A DNA stretch of 64,000 bases from positions 620,001-684,000 of the forward strand of contig CM038716.1 in assembly GCA_021613375.1 (NCBI GenBank). Reading direction: 5' to 3'. This DNA is from Megaleporinus macrocephalus. Its lineage: Eukaryota > Chordata > Actinopteri > Characiformes > Anostomidae. Under the pieces are notes generated by a model. The model saw only the letters and a list, made by a program, of their open reading frames with translations, made no database searches and had not been told where the DNA came from. The position numbers and the translations under genes were made by a program. Position 1 is the stretch's first letter. Every line of letters begins with the position of its first letter. This document shows, piece by piece, positions 47,114 through 56,617 of the stretch.

Positions 47114-47339
47114 CTCACCCATGGAGTGGTTGCTGTGGTAACTCCTTCCTGAAGCCTTGGGTTACTACCTCCCACATTAACAAGGGAGATGGACTGCTCT
47201 TCCTAACTTAGCTCTGACGACAAATTTAATTCCTAAGTTTTACAAAATCAATTTCACCATTTTATCCACAATGAGGTGGCTGGTAGCCCAGGACACACTG
47301 AAAAGGCATGAGTTTAGTGGATGTAGGAGCGAATTTTGG

Positions 47340-48280
47340 GCATACTCTGCCTAGGGAAGATATTGGCTCCACTCATGCTAGGGGTTGGCACGAAAGGACC
47401 TGTGGAACCTGCCGATCTCCTGGTTGAGCCTCTCGACCTGCCCATTACACGGGGGATGATAGCCGGACGAGAGGCTAACCGTAATACCGAGCAGGTTACA
47501 AAAGGCCCGCCAGACCTGTGAAGTGAACTGGACTAGGCCTCATCCTCAGTTCAGATCTTGGAGCATCAAGACTTCCACTTATCCTGCCCCTCGAACAACT
47601 AAATAGGGTAATGTCATTTTAAAGACTCACGGAGACCTTAGAAACGAAAGACCACCCTGAACAGAGTATCAGCTGTCTCTAGGGCAGTTGGAAGCCTCCA
47701 AAGGGGGATGAGGCGACACCTCTTGGAGAATCGGTCCACCACCATCATGACTGCTGTGTTATCCTCTGACTGCAGGAGATCTGTAAGAAAGTCAATGGAA
47801 AGATGAGACCAAGGCCTGTGAGGAATTGGCAATGGCTCCAGTAGTCTGGCTGGTTTCTCGGGGGCACACTGCGCAGGCACCAATAAAGTCAGCCACCGAC
47901 TTTTTAAAGGCAGGCCACCAAAACCGCTACCTGCTGCAGTGTACGCTGTATGCCAGGGTGCCCTGAGCCAGGAAGGGTATGCACCCACTGGAGCACCTCT
48001 TGTCTAAGGGAGCAGGGTACATACAACCTGCTTTTGTGTTGAAGCAGGAAAAGTGCCCAACGTGAATAACAGTTTTGTGATCAGTTAAAATAACAAGGTG
48101 TTGAGCTCCCTCCAGCGCTGATTTCCCAGCCAACAGCTCTCTCTCCCCCACATCATAATTCCACTCAGCAGGACTCAGCTTTCTGGAAAAGAAAGCACAG
48201 GGAGAACCATGACTCTGTGATAGGAGGGCCCCGACCCCAGTGCTGGATGCATCGACTTCCACCACAAAAGGCAAAAGACA
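47340..48280 (-). pseudogene. Ty3/gypsy-type pol relic (RNase H and integrase parts)
   Basis: On the minus strand, 48274-48060 encodes an RNase H-like segment ([41 protein letters not shown]). After damaged sequence, 47860-47640 encodes an integrase core start ([43 protein letters not shown]). 47530-47345 encodes the next part ([34 protein letters not shown]). Stops and frame changes separate these parts, and an unrelated segment of about 90 bp (47545-47640) replaces the bases between the two integrase pieces. No gag, protease, reverse transcriptase or LTR adjoins it. Confidence 0.85.
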
Positions 48281-49920
48281 GTCATTATTACCTGGTGAAA
48301 ACTAGGTAGGCCCCACCCAGACAAATTTTATGTTGCTTGATACAATGAACCCCAAAGGCAAAAAAAAAAAAAAAAAATGCAGTGCTGTGTTTATGCTAAG
48401 CGTGTCACTTCATTCAGTGCTTTTTAAGAAACTTAGAGCTGACTCACACTCAATTTATGCATTGCAGTTTTTCACTTATCTATCGTGTCCACAATCATTT
48501 AATGTAATGTAAACCGTGGTACACTTACTCCTCAGACTCAGTTCAAACCACCACTGTTAAGTTTTTCTTCTATGTAGCATTTCATATTTAATCACTCTGA
48601 TTTACTTAGTGTGGCCAAGTACACAATAACAGTATCACTGGTGCAAATATAAGTCCCAACTACGCCACCGTGGGAATTTCAACCACAGAATTACTTAACT
48701 GAATGCTGTATCAAAAGGGGGAAACCCTCCTCAAGCGCACATTAAACAAGTGAAGGAGCAGAGACATGTGTTCCGGTCCAAAACATTCATCCAATTTTAT
48801 TTGATACCCAATTTACCAAGTTACAAAGTTAAAAAGGAAAGGACTTTTAAAAGTTCAAGTTGAAAGTATTGCTGAATGTAAACACACTAAAAATCTTGAT
48901 GAAACTCAACCTCAATGGGAGACAAAATGGCCAACTGGAACTGAACAGGGGGAGAGATTTGGGAACAAAGCCAAACACATGGAACACCAATGCTGCACAG
49001 CAACTACAAAAAGAAAGAATAAGACAAGCGCAATTATCAATATAAAAACACAGCACTCAACCAATCCAAGACGTTCCACCAATCTCACCCCTTATATACC
49101 AGTCATCAATCAGAAAAGCACCTAGGTTAAAATTAACAGTGAACAGTTGGTTTGGGAAAAAAAAAAAAAAAAAACCATTCCACAGATACAGGAAAGGAAA
49201 AAAGAAACAGCATAACTAAGCCACAAATAGAGGAAAAGGGCTAAAACAGTGCTGAAGTGGTTCCCTGGAAAAAGTTAAGGAAACCCATGCACAGACATGA
49301 TACATTGTAATTTAACAGATAAAGTTAGTTACCTGGCAATAATTCACTTCCTACCAGACCAAAACACTGTACCAATCATTCAAAGCCAAGGAACCACCTA
49401 AAATATTCCACATGGTCAGTTCTCAACAGATGAAAAAACACAGGGAAAAGTCCCAACATGCCTCTTAATTCATTGAATGGAGGACAGGACTAAACGTCAG
49501 GGCTCAGAGGACCAGTCATCAACTGTCTGAAACATTAACAAGTTCTACCCAACAATGCCAATAAGAGAGAATCCCAAAAGGAGAAACCAAACATACCTTC
49601 AAGATAAAAACCATGCCACTCCAACCAGGAGAAAAGCCAACTTCCCAGAGCAAACACCAACTCTGCATAGAGGCCTTGCTTTAAGGAGTCCCCAAAGGCA
49701 CTGCAGCTGCAACCTGTGCTGATTAAGGGGGTGTGTCCTTAAAAGGACAGACTCCCAGCTCCAGACCAAAGTCAAGACATTCTATAGATCCAATAGAAAG
49801 CTGTTATGTTGCCCCGGTTACAATCGTTTACATCTTAACAATTTACAACGTGTTTAAATTTTTAAATCTTTGCACCTTTAATATATTGTCAGGCTCATTG
49901 TAGTTTAGTATACACCAACA
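48281..49920. other. Repeat-like AT-rich block, unclassified
   Basis: Contains A runs (48360-48376, 49158-49173) and no recognisable protein. Sequence around 48660-48690 and 49700-49810 has the feel of retroelement untranslated DNA, but I cannot assign it. Confidence 0.3.
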
Positions 49921-49924
49921 TATA

Positions 49925-50400
49925 CTCACTGGTCACTTCAATAGGTACACCTCATCAGTATCAGTTTGGATCCCCTTTTGCCTTGAGACCTGGCATTGAT
50001 TCAACAAGGTGCTGGAAACATTCTTCACTTTGATCCATATTGACATGACAGAATCATGCAAATCTCCCATTTCACTACATCCCAAAGGTGTTCTATTGGT
50101 TTGAAGTCTGGTTGCTGTGGAGGGCATTTGCGTATGGTGAACTCATTGTCACAGTCAAGAAAACAGTTTGAGATAATTTGAGATTGTGACATGCTGCCAG
50201 AATTAGCCATCAGAAGATTGGAGTACTGTCTGTTTTTTTCAGTTACTGGCCTTTTTTAACAGCTCGAACCAGTCTGGCCATTGTCATCTGACCCCTGCCA
50301 TCAACAAGGCATTTTTGCTCAGAGAACTGCCGCTCACTGGATATTTCCTTTACCCTGGAGATGGTTGTCCCAGAAAATCTCAGTAGTTCTGCCCTAAAGG
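49925..50400 (-). mobile_element. Internally deleted Tc1/mariner-like element, copy 2
   Basis: On the minus strand, 50210-50025 encodes the C-terminal part of the transposase catalytic domain: NEFTIRKCPPQQPDF, PIEHLWDVVKWEI, matching the PQ-PDLNPIEHLWD signature of the family. 50400-50230 encodes an upstream part (the coding complement of CCAGTCTGGCCATTGTCATC). The middle is deleted. TTCAATAGGTACACCTCAT at 49938 resembles the family terminal repeat. Stops and the deletion make it inactive. Confidence 0.8.
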
Positions 50401-50409
50401 AGTAACAGA

Positions 50410-50560
50410 AGATCATTTTGATCTTGGATATGATTAAAGAATTTACAATTATTTAGTACTTAAAGAGTCTCTGGCTAGGCCTCATCCAAGTATTTTGCTT
50501 ATCCTGCCCCTTGAACAACTAAATAGGGGAATGTCATTTTAAAGACTTGTGTAGACCAAC
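50410..50560. repeat. Unclassified short repeat, copy 2 of 3
   Basis: Shares ATCCTGCCCC-TGAACAACTAAATAGGG-AATGTCATTTTAAAGACT with 47545-47640 (copy 1), and TTTTGATC-TGGA-ATGATTAAAG through GGC-TAGGCC with 52545-52640 (copy 3). Confidence 0.6.
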
Positions 50561-50577
50561 TATTAGTCGGGAATGAA

Positions 50578-50714
50578 TGAATCAGAATCAGAATCAGACT
50601 TTATTTGCCAAGTATGCTCACACATACAAGGAATTTGTGTTTGGTTACAGTAGCTCACAGTGCACAATAACTGACATTACAGAATCAACAAACACACCCA
50701 ACCTAGCCATCCTC

Positions 50715-50763
<49 letters not shown>

Positions 50764-52450
50764 AACAGTGACAGTGACAGTGACATACATGCACAGACAC
50801 ACCTGTAAACTTAACATGTGTAGTGTTGTGTATTTAGAGTAAAGTGCTAAGTGCAGCAGTGAAGGACAGTACAGACCGAATTAAACAAATATAAATATGG
50901 AGAACAGAAGAGTCACTGGTTGAGACGGTAGTACAGAGTGTTCTGAGGCACTATTAGATAAATAAAAGTGCAGTACAGAGAAAGAAGAGTGAGATAGCAT
51001 CTAGATATGGATGTAAGTATGTGGTAGACTGTATTCAGAATGTAGTGTTGTAATGTTCAGCTGTTCATGAGTGTGATGGTGTGTTGTGGGAAGAAGCTTC
51101 TCTGAAGTCTGGAGGTCTTGATTCTAAACTGGCTGAAACGCCGACCTGAGGGAAGATACTGGAACAAATGATGTCCAGGGTGTGATGGATCACGGACAAT
51201 GTTCTCTGCCCACCTCCTGGTTCTGGCCGTGTGCAGGTCCGGTAGAGAGAGTAACTTTACACCGATGGTTCTCTCTGCAGACCTGATGATGTGCTGCAGT
51301 CTGTGGATGTCGTGTTTGGTGGCTGAGCTGCCCCACTCTGTGATGGATGCAGTGAGGACAGATTCTATGGTGGCGGTGTAAAACTGCACCATCAGCTCCT
51401 TGGGCAGGTTGCACTTTAGCTGGCGCAGGAAGTACAGCCTCTGCTGAGCTCTCTTGATGATGGTGCTGATGTTGCAGTCCCATTTCAAGTCCCTGGAGAT
51501 TATTGTGCCCAGGAACTTGTAGGAGTCCACAGCCGTTACAGTACTGTTGAGGATGGTGAGTGCTGGAAGGGTTGGAGGGCTTCTCCTGAAGTCCACTCTC
51601 ATTTCCACTGTCTTGGCTGTGTTCAGCTCCAGGTTGTTGTGGTTGCTCCAGAGGAACACCTGCTCCACAACCCGTCTGTAGGCAGACTCGACACTGTCCT
51701 GGATGAGACCAATGACTGTCAAATCATCTGCGAACTTCAGGATTTTGACTGAGGGGTCCGTGGAGGTACACTCATTTGTGTAGAGTGAGAAGAGCAGCGG
51801 GGAGAGAACACAGCCTTGTGGAGCACCTGTGCTGATGGTCCTGGTTCCTGAGGTGATCTTTCCCAGCCTCACCTGCTGCTCTCTGCCAGTGAGGAAGTTT
51901 GTGATCCACTGGCAGGTGGAGGCTGGCACACTGAGGTCAGTTTGGTGTGTAGATGTCCGGGGATGATTGTGTTGAAGGCGGAGCTGAAGTCCAAGAACAG
52001 AACTCTTGCATATGTACTTGGACGGTTGAGGTGCTGGAGGATGTTGTGAAGTCCCATGTTCACTGCATCGTCCACAGACCTGTTGGCGCGATACACGAAC
52101 TGCAGCGGGTCTAGTTGGGGGTTGGTGATCTCCTTTAGGTGGGTGAGAACCAGCTTCTCGAAGGATTTCGTGACCACAGAAGTCTGGCTTTTTGGGGATG
52201 GGAATTATTGTGTAACGCTTGAAGCACGCTGGTATGATACACTGCTCCAGTGATTTATTGAATGTTTTGGTGAAGACAGGAGCAAGCTGGTCCGCACAGT
52301 TCCTCGGGCAGTAGGGTGACACTCCGTCTGGGCCTGGTGCTTCCTCACTCTTTGTTTTTTGAAGAGTCGGTGCATGTCTGTTTCACAGATCTTCAGGGCA
52401 GGCTGAATGGGTGGTTGAGAGTCAGAAGGGTGTGAAGTGGTGTTGTATTG
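50578..52450 (-). mobile_element. CR1/L2-superfamily LINE, 5'-truncated, copy A
   Basis: The minus strand encodes a reverse transcriptase with [44 protein letters not shown], the catalytic KFADDLTVIG and the C-terminal LPSGRRFSQFRIKTSRLQ. The main frame runs 52322-51057, but the stretch 52177-51900 continues in another frame, so at least two frameshifts break it. No endonuclease domain is present. The 3' end is at 50578 and carries a short GAATCA repeat (TGATTC in element sense). An (AC)n run at 50719-50759 lies in its 3' UTR. Confidence 0.9.
50719..50759. repeat. (CA)n microsatellite, about 20 units
   Basis: Uninterrupted CA run inside the LINE 3' UTR. Confidence 0.95.
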
Positions 52451-52544
52451 TTCAGATGCTGTGAGTGATGAAGCATAAGAGTTTTACTGGCAGAATATTC
52501 ACTAAAGCCTCAATTTCTGTCATAAAGATTCAAGGAAGTAAAGA

Positions 52545-52660
52545 GTAAAGAAAGACAATTTTGATCCTGGACATGATTAAAGGACACACTTATTTAGAAC
52601 TTTAGGAGTCTTTGGCATAGGCCCCGTCCTGGGTCCAGGTCTTCTACCGTCAAGAATATG
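52545..52660. repeat. Unclassified short repeat, copy 3 of 3
   Basis: Related to 50410-50500 in the same orientation. It lies just beyond the 5' limit of LINE copy A. Confidence 0.5.
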
Positions 52661-52914
52661 AAAAAGGAAAAAATGAAGATGCCATCCAAATAAGTCTTTA
52701 CCTGGAACAATAGTATAACCATGAGATTTAATTAACACATCTCAAATCAGAACATTGCAGTAAAGTGGTGATGCTGATTAAAGTGTAAGTGATGACTTGG
52801 TGTACAAATTACTGCTGTACAGAGTGACTGTGCATAACTAAATTTAGGGCTTGATCCTATTGGTTTTACTGCCATTATACAAAGCTTGTGAAGTTTGTGC
52901 CCATTGGGTACACT

Positions 52915-53157
52915 GTCAGTGGTGTTTGCATTATCTGGAGCCACGGGCTCATTGCACTCACTCGTCAGCTCGGGGCCACAGGCTGTATGCATTCTTGCAT
53001 TGGCTTGGGGCCTTGGACACTTTGCATTCACAAATCAGTTTAGGCATTTACACATTGGCTGAGGGCCTAGGCCCCTTTACATTCGCTTGGGCCACTGGTC
53101 CACAAATGCACGTTGTTCACTTGGGCCATGGGCCCACACATGCACTTTGTTTGATTG
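52915..53157. repeat. Degenerate minisatellite, about 7 units of 27-38 bp
   Basis: Units centre on a GGGCC-N-GG core followed by a TGCA or TTTGCATTC word, for example TTGGCTTGGGGCCTTGG, TTGGCTGAGGGCCTAGG and TTCACTTGGGCCATGGG. Unit length and sequence vary, so this is an old or imprecise array. Confidence 0.6.
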
Positions 53158-53178
53158 TGAGCATTGTGTTTGTTGCAG

Positions 53179-53256
53179 CTGTGCAAGAAAAGACTAAAGA
53201 GCTGGCTAAGAAGGTGCAGTAAGCATGTCCGAGTCCAAGCTGCTGTCATTGTGCAA
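53179..53256 (+). CDS. Candidate exon (78 nt) of an unrecognised gene or relic
   Basis: TTTGTTGCAG precedes and GTAAGTTT follows a 26-codon open stretch that encodes a basic segment (LCKKRLKSWLRRCSKHVRVQ, then AAVIVQ). It begins and ends in phase 0. I do not recognise the sequence. The support is splice signals and phase only. Confidence 0.2.
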
Positions 53257-53310
53257 GTAAGTTTAAGTTACTAAACTTGCTTAGTCAGTATTTTAATGTT
53301 GATGCACATA

Positions 53311-53484
53311 AGGCCTGGGCAATAGGAAATGGAAAGCTCACAGCAGAAAAACAATGGTCAGACAAGTATACCCAATTATATTACCCCCCCCCCCCAGAAA
53401 CAAAGGGGGGGCTATATTGCTGATTGTCACAATTTTTAAAGAAGGGAATATCCCAATAATAAATTCTTTGTATCGCCCAGGCCT
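53311..53484. repeat. Small inverted-repeat element (about 174 bp)
   Basis: AGGCCTGGGCAATA at 53311 and TATCGCCCAGGCCT at 53471 are inverted copies (13 of 14). A run of Cs (about 53384-53395) faces a run of Gs (about 53405-53411), so the interior can also fold. Typical of a miniature DNA transposon. Confidence 0.7.
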
Positions 53485-53529
53485 AATGTACATTGGTAAC
53501 CACTAACAGTAGCTTGCAAGTATAACTTT

Positions 53530-54180
53530 GAACTTTGAAGCACAAGGAATTGTCTACAATGCTCCAATACAGGCTTGTATCGAGGCACAGACCTGTGGAA
53601 GTTTACAGAAAAAAATTCTGCAGCAATGAAAGTCCCAATGAGCACAGTGGCCTCCATCATCCGTAAATGGAAGAAATTTGGAACAACCAGGACTTTTCCC
53701 AGAGCTGGCCGCCTGGCCAATCTGAGTGATCAGAGTAGAAGGGATTAGGGAGGTGACCAAGAACCCAAGGGTTACTTTGACAGAGCTTCAGCGTTGCTCT
53801 GTGGAGACAGGAGAACTGAAGCATGGTGGTGAAAGCATCATGCTGTGGGGTTGTTTTTCAGCAGCAAGAAATGGAAGACTAGTCAGGGTCAAGAGAAAGA
53901 TAAATGCAGCAATGTACAGAGACATGCTTGTAGAAAATGTGCTCCAGAGCGATCTGGATTTTCAAACAGGAATTTTCAAACAGGACAACAATCCTAGGCA
54001 CACAGTCAGGACAAATCTGTTAATGTTCCTGAGTAGCCTAGCCAGAGCCCAGACTTGAACCTGATCTGAAAATGGTTGTACACAGACACTCCCCATCCAA
54101 CCTGATGGAGCATGAGAGGTTCTGCAAAGAAGAATGCGAAAAACTGCTCAAAAGTATTTTTGTTGTCTTTATATGAACAA
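53530..54180 (+). mobile_element. Decayed Tc1-like transposon
   Basis: 53635-53700 encodes the second helix-turn-helix region (STVASIIRKWKKFGTT, FPRAGR). 53815-53990 encodes the catalytic-domain start (KHGGESIMLWGCFSAARNG, later GIFKQDNNPRHTVRT around the second catalytic Asp). A segment between them is missing, and stops interrupt the rest. The ends could not be defined. Confidence 0.85.
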
Positions 54181-54739
54181 TTTTTTGTTGTCTCTATATG
54201 AATGAATTAGGGGGTCTGAGATGTCTACATGTTGTGTTTTAAACCAAATGAAACAATGTACTTATCCGTACGGTATGGGAATCTTGCACATCACAGATGC
54301 AGCCTCTGCGCTGGTGCACTGAATTTGGCTCAGCCCTGTTGCAGCTAATTTCCTTTATTTTGTCTTGACTGTGGTTGGTTGATGGGTATGAACAAGTTGC
54401 AAAACAAAAGAGTTGGGTTTGGGATAGGTATGGGACTATGTTGTTGATAGAGCTAACCATTGATGTCCAATAAAGCTAAAAAGGATAAGTTAGTAAGTGG
54501 ATAGGAAATCTTTTGGCATAAGAAAATTGTTGCTAAAGGAAGTGTTGCTGAATCAGATATAATAAATGTCTAATTGATTATGCCTAACCAATTTAACTTA
54601 TTTTTTCCGGTTTATGAACATATTTTTGAGTGCAGAATTTGATTCTCTGTGCAATGATAATGGATAAAGCTAGATACCTGACTGAATCTGTTGAGCTAAA
54701 TTCTGACTAACCTTATACTCTTTCTGTCTTTTCCTTCTT
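54181..54739. other. Intergenic, nothing recognised
   Basis: AT-rich DNA leading into the pyrimidine tract at 54715-54760. Confidence 0.4.
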
Positions 54740-54762
54740 TCTTTATGTCTGTTTATTTTCAG

Positions 54763-54806
54763 GAGGCAGAGAGTGGTGAAGATGACCGTCATTCTCAGCC
54801 CAGAAG
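54763..54806 (+). CDS. Candidate 44-nt exon, copy 1
   Basis: A strong pyrimidine tract (54722-54760) and TTTTCAG precede it, and AAG|GTAGGA follows. In the phase that joins the 78-nt block at 53179-53256 it encodes EAESGEDDRHSQPR plus two bases. No family recognised. Confidence 0.3.
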
Positions 54807-55157
54807 GTAGGAGCCACTCATTAATTCTCAAGATTCTGTACAATTCTAGTCTAGAACAGGGCTAAACACATGTGCCAGTGTAACTTCATTTCCACATATG
54901 TTAATACATCTGTTTTACCAAAATGGTTTGTTTGTTGCATCATGTAAATGCTTTGCTGCACCTAAGCACTAACAGAATGTAACTGATATGAAAACTGATT
55001 CACTGTTTAAAGATGTTGTTTAAAAAGGTTCAAATAACTGCGGAATAAACAGTGAATCAGTTTCCATATCAGTTCCATTCTGTTAGTGCTTAGGTGCAGC
55101 ATAGCATTCACATGATGCAACAAACAAAAGAGGTTTATTATGTCTGTTTATCTTCAG

Positions 55158-55201
55158 GAGGCAGGGAGTGGTGAAGATGACCGTCATTCTCAGCCCAGAA
55201 G
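55158..55201 (+). CDS. Candidate 44-nt exon, copy 2 (duplicate)
   Basis: Identical to copy 1 except for one A-to-G change (Glu to Gly at the third codon), with both splice sites kept (TCTTCAG and AAG|GTAGGA). It lies 395 bp downstream. Confidence 0.3.
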
Positions 55202-55380
55202 GTAGGAGCCACTTATTCATTCTCATGATTTTGTACAATTCTAGTCTGAAACAGGGCTTAACACAGGCAAAGTAATGTACCAGTGTAACTTCATTTCCAC
55301 ATATGGTAATACATGTTTTACCAAAATGGTTTGTTTGTTGCATCATGTGAATCCTTTGCTGCACCTAAGCACAGAACAGA

Positions 55381-56280
55381 ATGGACTTGATATGGTTATT
55401 TAAACCTCATTAAACAAAGGTTAAGCCAGATTCCCCCTTGCCCCAAATACAAGGCAGCATCTTTTAAATATGCAGCAAATAGTTGCAGAATTTTTTTATG
55501 GCTCATTACACCACAAAAAACACGCTCTAGTCACTCTTATAAAAACAAATGTGCCAAACGTGCTTGCATAATTTGTGTCGGATATTGTAGTAGTGATCAA
55601 GGACAGGAGAAGTACCAAGGACCATAAATTCACTTTCAAGACATTTATTTGCCTGTATCAATAACAAGAACAGAATTAATGCAAAAACCTAAGAAAACAT
55701 TAACTCGTGGGGAGTATGCTTATGTTTGAGTGTATTTAGATTTGACTTGAATTCATTTTTAATTCCTTTCTGCTGATGTAGTCATAAACAGTTGTCAGTG
55801 TAGTATCTGAGTGCATCAGTCAAAAGGAAGAGAGCCCTGAAAAAATCCTTTGTTTATTTTAAATTAAGTCTTCATGGTAATGTATTAACTTTTTAAGTTT
55901 ATGTAAGTTCATTTAAGAAACAGTGAAAGAGAATGAAACCATTGTTTAAGCACTGAGTGTTGCCAGTACATGACGATCCAAGTAGTGGCATTATTTGCAT
56001 TATCAGCCATCTTGTGTCAGTGAACTGTTTGTGTTTGTGTTTACAAGACAGCAGTACATCAGTGCAGACGTCAAACCCTCTCATCAGTGCCTTGTGTTGC
56101 TCTGTTGCTTTGAGACCTCCATCAAACGAACATCTAGAAGGAAAGATATATGTTTTAGTTAAATCTATATATAATCAGCTGAGTTTTGTTTGGAAATCTG
56201 GAAAATGATCAGTTAATAATGCCAGAACTTTTCTGTTTATTTTACAAACTGTCATCTATAAGGGGTACTCACCGAATCAA
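55381..56280. other. Intergenic, no firm feature
   Basis: A possible acceptor (TTTACAAGACAG, about 56041-56052) precedes an open stretch to 56208, but I do not recognise the encoded sequence and cannot link it with confidence to the upstream candidate exons. Confidence 0.3.
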
Positions 56281-56579
56281 GTTAAGTCAAGTCAAGTCAA
56301 GTGGGTTTTATTGTCATTTCAACTACATACAGAGTACACAGTGAAACGAAACAACGGTCCTCCATGGTGCAACATAGACAGTGCATACAAGACACAAGAG
56401 CAACACAAACAAACAAGGTGCGGACAGACAACACAATACAGAACAGACAGAGAATAATAAATAATTGCCGGTAGTGTGCAAATTGTGCAATGTGTAATAA
56501 ATAGAGTCCAGTGAGGTAGTAAAGTTATTAGTGCAATGCTTTGTGCAAAAATGCTTCCCCTTTTTTATCTGGGGTAAAT

Positions 56580-56617
<38 letters not shown>

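Larger units (their letters stand above)
54740..55380. repeat. Duplication-inversion-duplication block
   Basis: Direct copies: about 54740-54985 and 55135-55380 (exon-like block, GTAGGAGCCACT, AACTTCATTTCCACATATG and a GTTTGTTGCATCATG-type end). Between them lies an inverted repeat with arms 54928-55008 and 55047-55126 (about 4 mismatches in 79) and a 38-nt loop. The segment GTTTGTTGCATCATGT...CACCTAAGCAC is thus present three times: plus, minus, plus. Confidence 0.85.
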
